From NCBI RefSeq assembly GCF_016612535.1, contig NZ_JAENXS010000001.1, positions 310,001 through 374,000 on the forward strand: 64,000 nucleotides of DNA. The letters are read 5' to 3'. Positions 45,015 through 53,342 of this stretch are shown here, piece by piece. This DNA comes from Bradyrhizobium diazoefficiens. Its GTDB lineage: Bacteria > Pseudomonadota > Alphaproteobacteria > Rhizobiales > Xanthobacteraceae. Under the pieces are notes generated by a model, which was not told where the DNA came from, searched no databases, and was given only the letters and a program-made list of their open reading frames with translations. Within the stretch, counting starts at the first letter, position 1; each line of letters begins with the position of its first letter. The position numbers and the translations under genes were made by a program.

Positions 45015-45308
45015 TCACGACGCCTTGCGCTTGACCGCCTTGCGCAAGGTCTCGTCGATCCGCGATTGCCAACCCGGCCCGGTCGACTTGAAATGCTCGA
45101 CCACCTCCGGGCTGAGACGCAACGAGACGAGCTTCTTGGTCGGCGATTTGTTCGGACCTCGGCCCTTCCGAATGGATGCGCTGAGGTCAGGGAAGACTTC
45201 GGAGAACGGCCGGGCCTTGGCGAAATCCGCCTTTGTCAGCTCCGGATTGTCACTGACCTCGCGCAGATCCTTTTTAGTGTAGCCTGACTTCTTTCTAGCG
45301 CTCGGCAT
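45015..45308 (-). CDS. brnA: BrnA antitoxin
   Basis: 97 residues from the ATG at 45308. The C-terminal half (KLVSLRLSPEVVEHFKSTGP then GWQSRIDETLRKAV) is the ribbon-helix-helix DNA-binding domain of BrnA; the N-terminal part is basic and Lys-rich. It neutralises BrnT and represses the operon. It starts 14 bases inside the end of brnT. Confidence 0.93.
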   Translation of the reverse strand: MPSARKKSGYTKKDLREVSDNPELTKADFAKARPFSEVFPDLSASIRKGRGPNKSPTKKLVSLRLSPEVVEHFKSTGPGWQSRIDETLRKAVKRKAS

Positions 45309-45555
45309 AGAGTTTCCTTTCGCTAAGGCTGGCAGGCCGCATGCTGATGACGCTGACGCCCTCGCGCCCCAGCCGGGCGAACACCACAACAATGACACCC
45401 CGGATGCTTACGTCGATCGCGACCCAGCGCTTGCTCTTGTTATGCGAGGGAACGACCAGCGCATTGTCGAAAAATGTCTCGTTGAGATCGGCGAAATCCA
45501 ACCCGTGCTTATTGAGGTTGGCAAGACGCTTGGGTTCATCCCAGACGATTTTCAT
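45295..45555 (-). CDS. brnT: BrnT toxin (DUF497)
   Basis: 86 residues, MKIVWDEPKRLANLNKHGLD then FADLNETFFDNALVVPSHNK, the BrnT pattern; a ribonuclease that halts growth when the antitoxin is lost. Catalytic residues of the RelE-like fold (Lys and Arg in the C-terminal third) are kept. First gene of the pair; the promoter and two operator-like palindromes lie just upstream. Confidence 0.93.
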   Translation of the reverse strand: MKIVWDEPKRLANLNKHGLDFADLNETFFDNALVVPSHNKSKRWVAIDVSIRGVIVVVFARLGREGVSVISMRPASLSERKLYAER

Positions 45556-45563
45556 CAGCTTTA

Positions 45564-45609
45564 AGTGTAGTTACAATTTAGCCGGCCGTCAAAGATTTTT
45601 GTAGCTACA
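45564..45609 (-). promoter_or_regulatory. Promoter and twin operators of brnTA
   Basis: On the minus strand TTGACG (45592-45587) and TACACT (45569-45564) are 17 bases apart, a good sigma-70 promoter. Two matching palindromes flank it: TGTAGTTACA at 45566-45575 (overlapping the -10) and TGTAGCTACA at 45600-45609 (upstream of the -35). Start of transcription would be about 45557, leaving almost no leader before the brnT ATG at 45555. The palindromes are probable BrnA operators; BrnA is known to repress its own operon. Confidence 0.7.
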
Positions 45610-45621
45610 AGATAACGACTT

Positions 45622-45735
45622 CGTAGGGTGGGTTAGCGTCGGCGTACCCCCTCTTTTGTCTCCGTAGCGAGAGAAGCGGTGGGTTACGCCGCGCGAACTG
45701 CGCTTCGCGCAGTCGCGGGGCCAACCCACCCTACG
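45622..45735. repeat. GTAGGGTGGGTTA palindromic repeat (copy)
   Basis: CGTAGGGTGGGTTAGCG at the left and CCAACCCACCCTACG at the right, with inner GTGGGTTACGCC and CTGCGCTTCGCGCAG hairpin. It lies between the brnTA promoter and the GMC oxidoreductase stop. Confidence 0.88.
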
Positions 45736-45745
45736 CAGCTGTGCG

Positions 45746-47392
45746 CTACGCCACCGCAACGTCCGGAACGCGCGCGGCTTCCATGGGCGCCTTGCCGCGG
45801 ATCAGGTCCGAGGCGCGGTCGGCGATCATCATCGTGGAGGCATTCAAATTCGCCGAGATCATGCGCGGCATCACGGAGGCGTCAATCACGCGGAGGCCTT
45901 CGAGGCCGTGGACGCGGAGCTGATCGTCGACCACCGCCCAACTCGAGTCCGCGGGGCCCATGCGACAGGTGCAGCCGGGGTGGAAGGTGGTGGTGCCGCG
46001 CTCGGTCGCGGCGGCGAGGAATTCGTCGTCGGTGTTGATGTTGGGGCCGGGGAAATCCTCGTAGGCGTAATAGGGCGACAGCGGCGCGCTCTTCAGGAGG
46101 CGCCGTGCGAGCTTCATGCCGCCGACGATGACGCGGCGGTCGAGCTCGGCATCGAGATAGTTGGTCTGGATGATCGGCGGCGCGAACGGATCAGATGAGC
46201 GGATGCGGACATAGCCGCGGCTCTCGGGGCGCTGCTGCCAGGAGGCGACGGTCATGCCGGGCTCGTCCTCGAGCTGACCCTGCACGCCTTCCTTGTAGGA
46301 CGCGGGCGTGAAGGTGAGCTGGAGATCAGAGCTGTCGGCACTCTCGCCGGAGTGCCAGAAGCAATAGACCATGGTCGGTGACAGCGACAGCAGGCCGCCG
46401 CGCGTGGTCGCCCATTTCAGTGCCTCGATCCACAGCGAGAAACCGCGACGAAGCTCGTTGATGGTCTTGATATCCTTGACGCGCGCCACCGTGCGCGGTG
46501 CGTAATGGTCCTGCAGGCCCTCGCCGACGGGCAGCGCTTGGCGCACCTGGATGCCGTGGGCGCCCAGCAGATTCGGCGAGCCGATTCCGGAGAGCTGGAG
46601 CAGCTGCGGCGAGTTATACGTGCCGCCGGACAGGATCACTTCCTTGTTGGCGCGAACTTCGACCGGTGTACCGCCCTTGCCGCCCTTGGTGTAGCGCACG
46701 CCGACGGCGCGCTTGCCCTCGAAAAGGATCTCGGTCGCATGCGCATGCGTCTGCACATGCACATTGGGCCGCTTCATCGCGGGTTTCAGGAACGCGGTCG
46801 AGCCGGACACGCGCAGGCCCTTGTCGATGGTGCGCTGGCAATAGGAGACGCCCTCCTGAATCCTGCCGTTGTAATCGGGGTTGCGGGGAATGCCGAGCGA
46901 GACCGCGCCTTCCATGAAGGCTTCGCAGAGCGGATCGCGCCAATCCATGGTGGTGACGGTGAGCTTGCCGTCGCGCCCACGGAACGTGTCCTCGCCCTCG
47001 CCGACCCGTTTTTCCAGCCGCCTGAAGTAGGGCAGCACGTCGGCATAGCCCCAGCCGCGATTGCCCATCTGCGCCCAGGTGTCGAAATCCATGCGCTGGC
47101 CGCGATTGTAGATGTGTCCGTTGATCGAGGACGAGCCGCCGAGCGTCTTGCCGCGCGGCGCGTAGATGCTGCGCCCGCCGGTGTAGGGGCCGACCTCCTG
47201 CTGATAGGCCCAGTTGATGCTCTTCATATGGAAGGTCTTGATGAAGCCCGCCGGCAGATGGATGTAGGGGTGCCAGTCGCTCGGACCCGCCTCGAGCACG
47301 CAGACGCTGGTATTCGGATCCTCGCTGAGGCGGCTGGTGAGGACGCAACCGGCGGAGCCCGCGCCGATGATCACATAGTCAAATCTATCCAT
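45746..47392 (-). CDS. GMC family FAD oxidoreductase
   Basis: 548 residues. FAD-binding GAGSAGCVLTSRLSEDP at the N-terminus, the GMC signature GKTLGGSSSINGHIYNRGQ near residue 90 and the C-terminal catalytic His in FHPGCTCRMGP. Members oxidise alcohols, including choline; the sequence resembles choline or generic alcohol dehydrogenases but betB and betI are absent, so the substrate is open. The ATG at 47392 begins directly with MDRFDYVIIGAGSAG. Confidence 0.92.
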   Translation of the reverse strand: MDRFDYVIIGAGSAGCVLTSRLSEDPNTSVCVLEAGPSDWHPYIHLPAGFIKTFHMKSINWAYQQEVGPYTGGRSIYAPRGKTLGGSSSINGHIYNRGQRMDFDTWAQMGNRGWGYADVLPYFRRLEKRVGEGEDTFRGRDGKLTVTTMDWRDPLCEAFMEGAVSLGIPRNPDYNGRIQEGVSYCQRTIDKGLRVSGSTAFLKPAMKRPNVHVQTHAHATEILFEGKRAVGVRYTKGGKGGTPVEVRANKEVILSGGTYNSPQLLQLSGIGSPNLLGAHGIQVRQALPVGEGLQDHYAPRTVARVKDIKTINELRRGFSLWIEALKWATTRGGLLSLSPTMVYCFWHSGESADSSDLQLTFTPASYKEGVQGQLEDEPGMTVASWQQRPESRGYVRIRSSDPFAPPIIQTNYLDAELDRRVIVGGMKLARRLLKSAPLSPYYAYEDFPGPNINTDDEFLAAATERGTTTFHPGCTCRMGPADSSWAVVDDQLRVHGLEGLRVIDASVMPRMISANLNASTMMIADRASDLIRGKAPMEAARVPDVAVA

Positions 47393-47408
47393 GATGCCTC
47401 GGCCGCCT

Positions 47409-48002
47409 TTAGCGCGGCTTGTCGTTGAGTTGATAATTCAAATGCGTCTTCACCGTCGGCCATTCGGCCGCGGTGATGCTGTACACGACGGTGTCGCGCA
47501 ACGTACCGTTCGGTGCGACCTGGTGACTGCGCAGAATGCCGTCCTGCCTGGCGCCAAGGCGCTCGATGGCGCGGCGGCTCTGGTGGTTGAAGAAATGCGT
47601 GCGGAATTCGACCGCAATGCAGTTCAGCGTCTCGAAGGCGTGCGTGAGCAAAAGCAGCTTGCACTGCGTGTTGAGCGGGCCGCGCTGCGCGCTCTTGCCA
47701 TACCAGGTCGAGCCGATCTCGACGCGGCGGTTGGCGGCATCGATGTTCATGTAGGTGGTCTGTCCCACGATCTTGCCGCCGGCGTCGAACACGGTGAACG
47801 GCAGCATCGAGCCCGCGGCCTGGAGGCCGAGGCGACGGTCGATCTCCTTGGCCATGTTCTCAGGCGTGGGGATCGCGGTGTACCAGATCGTGGAGAGCTC
47901 GCCGTCCTTCACGGCCTCCACCAGCCCCTCGCGATGCTCTTTCGACAGCGGCTCGAGACGGGCGTGCTGTCCACGCAGGGTGACGGGATCAGGCCAGGGC
48001 AT
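47409..48002 (-). CDS. GNAT family acetyltransferase
   Basis: 197 residues from the ATG at 48002. Belongs to the RimJ/RimL-like branch: LRGQHARLEPLSKEHREGLV, acetyl-CoA loop region QRGPLNTQCKLLLLTHAFET and GARQDGILRSHQVAPNGTLRD. Substrate unknown, possibly an N-terminal amino group or small molecule. Sixteen bases upstream of the GMC gene, so the two may be cotranscribed. Confidence 0.88.
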   Translation of the reverse strand: MPWPDPVTLRGQHARLEPLSKEHREGLVEAVKDGELSTIWYTAIPTPENMAKEIDRRLGLQAAGSMLPFTVFDAGGKIVGQTTYMNIDAANRRVEIGSTWYGKSAQRGPLNTQCKLLLLTHAFETLNCIAVEFRTHFFNHQSRRAIERLGARQDGILRSHQVAPNGTLRDTVVYSITAAEWPTVKTHLNYQLNDKPR

Positions 48003-48016
48003 TGAAGTCTCTCCTT

Positions 48017-48103
48017 CGTCATTGCGAGCGAAGCGAAGCAATCCAGACTCTTACCGCCGAGGCAGCCTGGATTGCTTCGTCGCTTCGCTCCTCGCAATGA
48101 CGG
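48017..48103. repeat. Palindromic repeat, CATTGCGAGCG/GCAATCCAG family (copy 3)
   Basis: CGTCATTGCGAGCGAAGCG and AGCAATCCAG on the left pair with CTGGATTGCTTCG and CTCGCAATGACGG on the right. It begins 14 bases before the start codon of the GNAT gene (minus) and ends 6 bases from the stop of the next gene. Confidence 0.88.
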
Positions 48104-48109
48104 CTTGGC

Positions 48110-49048
48110 TCACTTGTTCAAAAAATTCAACGGCAAACCGCCGCGCGGCCAGTCCATGGCGACGAGTTCGCCCTTGCCTGACAGCGTGATGTAGGCGGTC
48201 TTGAGCTCGGGGCCGCCGAAGGCGATGTTGGTGGTGACGCGGTCGCCGGTCGGGACCTGCTCGACCAGGGTGCCGTCGGGCGCGATCACCGAGATGCAGC
48301 CGGAAACGAGGGTGGCGACGCAGACATTGCCGCCTGCTTCCACCGCGAGCGAGTCGAACATCTGGTAGCCGCCGAGGCCGCAGATCGGCTTGCCCCGCTC
48401 GCCGCGATAGATCACGTCGCGCGGCTTCAGCGTGCCGGGCGCGGAAAGCTCATAGGCCCAGAGCCGCCCCGTGGGCGTCTCCGCGATGTAGACGGTGTTT
48501 TCGTCCGGCGACAGGCCGATGCCATTCGCCGGCAGCACGCCGTGCACGACTTCGACGATCTCGGTCATGCCGGGCTTCAGATAGTACATGCCGCCGACAT
48601 CCATCTCGCGCGCGCGGCGCTTGCCGAGATCGGAGAACCACAGGCCGCCGTGCTTGTCGAACACGAGATCGTTGGGCCCACGCAGATCGTGCTCGCCGCA
48701 TCTGGTCACGACGGTCTCGATCTTGCCGGATTGCAGGTCGACGCGCTGGATCGAGCCGCCGAGATAATCCTCGGGCTGCGGACCCGGCATGATCATGTTG
48801 CGGGTCGGAATCCAGGAGAAGCCGCCATTGTTGCAGATGTAGATCTTACCGTCGGGCCCGAGCGCGGCGCCATTCGGGCCTCCCGGCACTTTCGCAACGA
48901 CCTCCTTGCGGCCGTCGGGATGAACGCGGGTCAGGCGCTGGCCGCGGATTTCCACCAGCACCACCGAACCATCAGGCATCACGACCGGCCCTTCGGGAAA
49001 TTCGAGGTCGGTGGCGAGAACGCGGACGTTGGGCGTGGCAGTGGACAT
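48110..49048 (-). CDS. SMP-30/gluconolactonase family protein
   Basis: 312 residues forming a six-bladed beta-propeller. EFPEGPVVMPDGSVVLVEIR (metal-binding Glu), NGAALGPDGKIYICNNGG, RGPNDLVFDKHGGLWFSDLG (metal-binding Asn/Asp) and NGIGLSPDENTVYIAETPTG are the family landmarks. Likely a lactonase on a sugar lactone or similar ester. A 10-bp inverted repeat lies upstream at 49105-49127. Confidence 0.92.
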   Translation of the reverse strand: MSTATPNVRVLATDLEFPEGPVVMPDGSVVLVEIRGQRLTRVHPDGRKEVVAKVPGGPNGAALGPDGKIYICNNGGFSWIPTRNMIMPGPQPEDYLGGSIQRVDLQSGKIETVVTRCGEHDLRGPNDLVFDKHGGLWFSDLGKRRAREMDVGGMYYLKPGMTEIVEVVHGVLPANGIGLSPDENTVYIAETPTGRLWAYELSAPGTLKPRDVIYRGERGKPICGLGGYQMFDSLAVEAGGNVCVATLVSGCISVIAPDGTLVEQVPTGDRVTTNIAFGGPELKTAYITLSGKGELVAMDWPRGGLPLNFLNK

Positions 49049-49104
49049 TTGGGGGACCCTCCCGGCTGCTTGTTATGGCTTGCTCGGGATGTCCGGCACG
49101 GGCC

Positions 49105-49127
49105 CCGCTGGCAAGTTTTGCCAGCGG
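49105..49127. promoter_or_regulatory. 10-bp perfect inverted repeat upstream of the SMP-30 gene
   Basis: CCGCTGGCAA and TTGCCAGCGG are exact complements with a GTT spacer. Located 56-79 bases upstream of the SMP-30 start (minus strand) and downstream of the AraC-type gene, it could be an operator for a LacI/IclR-type regulator or a hairpin ending the upstream gene. Which is not decided by sequence. Confidence 0.45.
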
Positions 49128-49183
49128 TTATGACAAAGTAGGTCCCCCTTGCCAAGCAAGCGGGCGCAATGCTGCGTTGCGCG

Positions 49184-50017
49184 CTATTCCCGCACCGGCA
49201 CCCAAATCTCGAAGCCGCCATTGCCGGTCACCGGGTCGAACTTCTCGTCGTAGCGCTCGAAATTCGGTGCGTCCGCAGCCTTCAGGCCGGAGGCCGGCAA
49301 CCATTGATTCCAGATCGTGTTGACGGTGCTGCGGATCGAGGCGACGTGGTCGGTGTGGGTGAACACCGCATAGCGCTGCCCGGGGACGCGGATGCGGCCG
49401 AGCCCGCGCGGCAGATCGGAAAAGTCGCCGACTTCGACGCCGGCGATGTAATCGAAATTGCCGGAATCGTCGCCGTTGCAGCAGACACCGTAAGCGACAT
49501 CGCCGACGCGCGCAGGGATATCGGCGACCTCCTGGTGGAAGCGCTGCCACAGGCCCGGTATGACGGCGCCGTTGTCGCAAGTGATGCGCTCGGAGAGACC
49601 GGCGATGAGGAAAGCCTTTGCGGTTTCGAAACGCGGTGCTTTGAGATTGTCTGATATAGTGGACTTCATGAGGATCGGCTCCTGAAGCTGAAGATGGTTG
49701 GCGCATGTCGCGGCCCGCACCGCTTCGGGCGTGGTGCCGAACTGGTCGCGGAACGCGCGGGTGAATGCTTCGTGAGAGCCGTAGTCCGCCTCCAGCGCCA
49801 GCGACAGAATGTCCGGCGCGCCCTTCGCAAGCGTGCGCGCCGCTTCACTCAGCCGCCGTGCGCGCACGTAACGCATCACCGGCAGACCGGTGGCTGCGGC
49901 AAACGCACGCACCATGTGGAACCGCGACACGCCTCCGATCGCCGCAATCTCGTCGAGCGTCATCGGCTCGGCCAGATGGCTCTCGATGTACCAGAGCGCG
50001 CGCTGGGCTGGGTTCAT
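49184..50017 (-). CDS. AraC-family regulator with a GyrI-like ligand domain
   Basis: 277 residues. N-terminal AraC DNA-binding domain (LDEIAAIGGVSRFHMVRAFA and GSHEAFTRAFRDQFGTTPEA) and a C-terminal GyrI/SOUL-like domain of about 155 residues (VAYGVCCNGDDSGNFDYIAG). This is the Rob/SoxS-like order with the ligand domain last, as in many regulators of drug or small-molecule response. Targets unknown. Confidence 0.9.
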   Translation of the reverse strand: MNPAQRALWYIESHLAEPMTLDEIAAIGGVSRFHMVRAFAAATGLPVMRYVRARRLSEAARTLAKGAPDILSLALEADYGSHEAFTRAFRDQFGTTPEAVRAATCANHLQLQEPILMKSTISDNLKAPRFETAKAFLIAGLSERITCDNGAVIPGLWQRFHQEVADIPARVGDVAYGVCCNGDDSGNFDYIAGVEVGDFSDLPRGLGRIRVPGQRYAVFTHTDHVASIRSTVNTIWNQWLPASGLKAADAPNFERYDEKFDPVTGNGGFEIWVPVRE

Positions 50018-50100
50018 CGGTTACGACTCTCGTTCGAAGCAAGGCCGGTTTAGGCGAATGCAAGAGGATGCGCTTGATCGGCGTTGCGGTCCGGCAGAAT

Positions 50101-50217
50101 CGTAGGGTGGATTAGCCGAAGGCGTAATCCACCAACTTCGTCCCGCATTCGCTGAAACATGGCGGGTTACGCCCAGCGGACTGCGCTTCGCGCAGCCGCG
50201 GGGCTACCCCACCCTAC
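50101..50217. repeat. GTAGGGTGGGTTA palindromic repeat (copy)
   Basis: CGTAGGGTGGATTAGCC and GCGGGTTACGCC on one side pair with GGGCTACCCCACCCTAC on the other, with a CTGCGCTTCGCGCAG hairpin inside. It lies 83 bases upstream of the AraC-type gene and ends 4 bases from the stop of the next gene. Confidence 0.88.
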
Positions 50218-50221
50218 AAGC

Positions 50222-50581
50222 CTACTTGTCCTTCGCATCCTTCGGCGGCGGGGCGTCCTGCTTCTTCTTCACATCCTCCGCCGTCTTCACTTGTGCCGTC
50301 TGCAGATCGCCGAGCGTCTTTTGCAAGCCGGCGAGCGTCACCTTCAACGCATCGATCTGGCGGTTGGCGGCGTCGAGCTTCTGCTGGTGATCGAGATTGA
50401 GCTTGGTAATCGTCTTCTGGAGGAAATCGACATTGCTCTGGAGGCAGCTGGTGCGCCGCTCCATGGTCTTCTCGACCGTGCAGATCTCGATGCCTGGCAC
50501 GTCCTGCGCGTGCGCCGGCACGTGCGCCAGCGCGACGAGCGGTAACACGGCGAAACAAACGGCAGCGATCCGGCGCGGCAT
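50222..50581 (-). CDS. Exported coiled-coil protein
   Basis: 119 residues: signal peptide to AHA (about residue 25), then a heptad-rich helical region (NVDFLQKTITKLNLDHQQKL and NRQIDALKVTLAGLQKTLGD) likely to form a coiled coil, and a charged tail (DVKKKQDAPPPKDAKDK). Two Cys (ICTVEKT, TSCLQSN) may form a disulfide. No family recognised. Confidence 0.75.
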   Translation of the reverse strand: MPRRIAAVCFAVLPLVALAHVPAHAQDVPGIEICTVEKTMERRTSCLQSNVDFLQKTITKLNLDHQQKLDAANRQIDALKVTLAGLQKTLGDLQTAQVKTAEDVKKKQDAPPPKDAKDK

Positions 50582-50764
50582 CCAGGTTCCTCTTCAAATC
50601 GATCACGGCAATTTGCGCCTTTCGCGCAGAGCTGCGTGAAGCTACCACACTCGCACCGCATTCTCGCGTTGAGCTTGGCGTGTTCCCTTGGACGGGGAGC
50701 AGTGAACCGCGCGCGGAAGAAGTGGGCGCTCTCTCCGCGGCTTTGATTAGGGGAGATTTTTGGA

Positions 50765-50989
50765 ATGGCAACGCGCGATAGACGTCTGGCGGAATTCGAT
50801 GGCGCCGGCGAACCACCACCTGGCCTGCCGGTCGAAGTCTTGTGCGAGGACCATAGCGGAACGTATCAGCTGCCGTTCGCCTGCCGCTATGTCGAGGGTC
50901 GCTGGCAAAACGACGCGGCCGGCGTCCCGGTGGAAGCCACCGTCATCGGCTGGCGCGTGCCGCGCATGAAGCATTCCGGCGTGGCCTGA
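50765..50989 (+). CDS. Unknown small cytoplasmic protein
   Basis: 74 residues from the ATG at 50765 (GGGGAGA upstream). Compact, no membrane segment, one Cys (CEDH, CRYVEGRWQ). Pattern LAEFDGAGEPPPGLPVEVLC suggests a small beta fold. No family recognised. The 280 bases downstream hold no gene I can see. Confidence 0.6.
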   Translation: MATRDRRLAEFDGAGEPPPGLPVEVLCEDHSGTYQLPFACRYVEGRWQNDAAGVPVEATVIGWRVPRMKHSGVA

Positions 50990-51269
50990 CGGCGCGCGTC
51001 TGTCTCAAAATGCAACGGGGTCGCGCTCAGGCTTAACCTTCGGAACGCGGCCCGAACGAATCACGTCCGAATCAGCCGTTTGGCCCCGTACGCGGCTGTT
51101 CACGGCTAGATGTCGACACGGCCCTGCCGAGGCGCACAAGATATGCGCAGCGGACATGCCGCCCGCGCCGCCGACCGGCGCCAAAGGTTAACGATGGCAA
51201 TGTCTTAGAGGTCGGCGAGGACCTAGCTGGTCGCCGCCCCGGAAACAGGCAGCGCCGAACCAGACCTGC

Positions 51270-51926
51270 CTAATATTCGACCTCAAGCTCCTCGATCTCG
51301 GCCGGCTCTTCGTTCGCCGCCGCGATCCATTCCTTCATCTCGGGCATGGCCATGATGGTGTCGGCATAGGCCTTCAGCCGCGGCTCGAGCCTGACGTCAT
51401 AGGTCACGAAGCGCGTCACCACGGGGGCGTACATCGCATCCGCAATGGTGCGCTTGTCGCCGAACAGGAACGGCCCCCCTGATTTCTCCAGGCAGTCGCG
51501 CCAGATCGCCCAGACGCGATCGATGTCGGCCTGGGCGCGCGACCAGATCTTGAAGCCGGGGAAATGCCCCTTCAGATTGACCGGCAGCGAGGCGCGTAGC
51601 GTGGTGAAGCCGGAATGGATTTCGCCGCAAATCGAGCGGCAATGCGCGCGCTGGATGCGGTCCGCCGGCAAGAGCCCGGCGTCCGGCATCGCCTCGTTGA
51701 GATATTCGGCGATCGCGAGCGTATCCCAGACCGTGGCGCCGTCGTGGCGCAGGCAGGGCACCAGGATCGACGACGACAGCAGCAGGATTTCGGCACGTGC
51801 CGACGCGTCGTCCGGCGCGGTGACGATCTCCTCGAAATCGAGCCCGGAAAACTTCGTCAGCAGCCAGCCACGCAGCGACCAGGACGAGTAGTTCTTGCTG
51901 CTGATGGTCAGTGTCGCTTTCGCCAT
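51270..51926 (-). CDS. Glutathione S-transferase family protein
   Basis: 218 residues. N-terminal thioredoxin-like part starts LTISSKNYSSWSLRGWLLTK with the conserved Ser likely at the active site (SSKNYSSWS), ATVWDTLAIAEYLNEAMPDA marks the glutathione-binding region, and a helical C-terminal domain follows. Layout close to zeta/theta-class enzymes such as maleylacetoacetate isomerase, but the assignment is open. Confidence 0.88.
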   Translation of the reverse strand: MAKATLTISSKNYSSWSLRGWLLTKFSGLDFEEIVTAPDDASARAEILLLSSSILVPCLRHDGATVWDTLAIAEYLNEAMPDAGLLPADRIQRAHCRSICGEIHSGFTTLRASLPVNLKGHFPGFKIWSRAQADIDRVWAIWRDCLEKSGGPFLFGDKRTIADAMYAPVVTRFVTYDVRLEPRLKAYADTIMAMPEMKEWIAAANEEPAEIEELEVEY

Positions 51927-52106
51927 ATGGCCCTTCCCTTACGCCTGTGAGCAGCACCTCGCCCGGCCCGCCGGGCTGCTCATGACCTGTGCTTCCCACG
52001 AAACACCCCGCTTCAACAGCAAGCGACGTGCCAATTTTGAGGGCGATTTGACTCCAGCTTGGCTTCGATATTGCATAGCAACACGGGGACAGTTGGGCGT
52101 TTCAGA

Positions 52107-53330
52107 ATGATGTCGATGTATTATCAGGCTTTTCAGAATCACATGGATTTGACGGCGCCGTTTCGGGCGGGCGCCTCGTCCGCGCTCAAATTCCTCAATC
52201 TGGTGCCCCAGGGCGTGTCCCACCAGGTCGTCGGCCGGCTTTCGGCGGCGCTGGAGTTGATCTCGCGCTCCACGCTCACCTACGACCGCCCGGCCTACGG
52301 CATCGACAGCGTGATAGTGGGCAATCGCGAGATCGCGGTCCGTGAAGAGGTTGCCTACGCGACGCCGTTCGGCTCGCTGCTGCATTTCAGGAAGGAGGGC
52401 GTCACCGAGCAGCCGCGCATGCTGCTGGTCGCGCCGATGTCCGGCCATTTCGCGACGCTTCTGCGCGGCACCGTGAAGACGCTGCTGCAGGACCACGACG
52501 TCTACATCACCGACTGGCACAATCCGCGCGACATTCCGCGCAACGAGGGCCGCTTCGGGCTCGACGACTACACCGATCACCTGATCGACTTCCTGGGACA
52601 GCTCGGCCCGCGCCCGCACATGGTCGCGATCTGTCAGCCCTCGGTTTCGGCGCTCGCGGCCGCCGCTGTCATGTGCGAAGGCAATCATCCCTCGCGGCCC
52701 GCGACGCTGACGCTGATGGCGGGGCCGATCGACACGCGGATCCAGCCGACCAAGGTCAACGACTTCGCCAAGAGCAAGCCAATCGACTGGTTCGAGCAGA
52801 ACCTGATCAACTACGTACCGGTGCAGTGCCGCGGTGCGCTGCGCAAAGTCTATCCCGGCTTCGTGCAGCTCACCGCGTTCGTCTCGATGAATCTCGAGCG
52901 CCACATCAAGCAGCACATGGATCTCGCCAACCACATCGCCAAGGGCGAGAAGGAGAAGGCCGCGAGCATCAAGACCTTCTACGACGAATATTTCGCGGTG
53001 ATGGATCTTCCGGCCGAGTTCTACATCGAGACCGTGCGCGACGTGTTCCAGGAGCACCTGCTGCCGCAGGGCAAGCTGATGCACCGTGGCCGCCCCGTGG
53101 ACACCAAGGCCGTCGGCCGCATGGGGCTGATGACGGTCGAGGGCGAAAAGGACGACATCTGTTCGATCGGCCAGACGCTCGCAGCGCAGGACCTCTGCAC
53201 CGGCGTCCGCGCCTATCGCCGCGTCCACCACATGCAGGCCGGCGTCGGCCATTACGGCGTGTTTTCCGGCAAGCGCTGGAACAACGAGATCTATCCGCTG
53301 CTGCGGGATTTCGTGCACGTCAATTCGTGA
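52107..53330 (+). CDS. phaZ: Intracellular polyhydroxyalkanoate depolymerase
   Basis: 407 residues. The nucleophile is the Cys in ICQPSVSAL (Cys176), the form of the lipase box used by intracellular PhaZ enzymes; the MYYQAFQNHMDLTAPFR start and YDEYFAVMDLPAEFYIETVR belong to the same family. It mobilises stored polyhydroxybutyrate. The ATG at 52107 is followed at once by MMSMYYQAF. It converges with the double ATPase gene, 12 bases apart. Confidence 0.93.
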   Translation: MMSMYYQAFQNHMDLTAPFRAGASSALKFLNLVPQGVSHQVVGRLSAALELISRSTLTYDRPAYGIDSVIVGNREIAVREEVAYATPFGSLLHFRKEGVTEQPRMLLVAPMSGHFATLLRGTVKTLLQDHDVYITDWHNPRDIPRNEGRFGLDDYTDHLIDFLGQLGPRPHMVAICQPSVSALAAAAVMCEGNHPSRPATLTLMAGPIDTRIQPTKVNDFAKSKPIDWFEQNLINYVPVQCRGALRKVYPGFVQLTAFVSMNLERHIKQHMDLANHIAKGEKEKAASIKTFYDEYFAVMDLPAEFYIETVRDVFQEHLLPQGKLMHRGRPVDTKAVGRMGLMTVEGEKDDICSIGQTLAAQDLCTGVRAYRRVHHMQAGVGHYGVFSGKRWNNEIYPLLRDFVHVNS

Positions 53331-53342
53331 GGCGGCGGCCCA

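Noticed and set aside
47420..47445. TTGATAATTCAA as an FNR/FixK box
   Set aside because: Spacing is two bases too short and it lies inside the end of the GNAT coding sequence.
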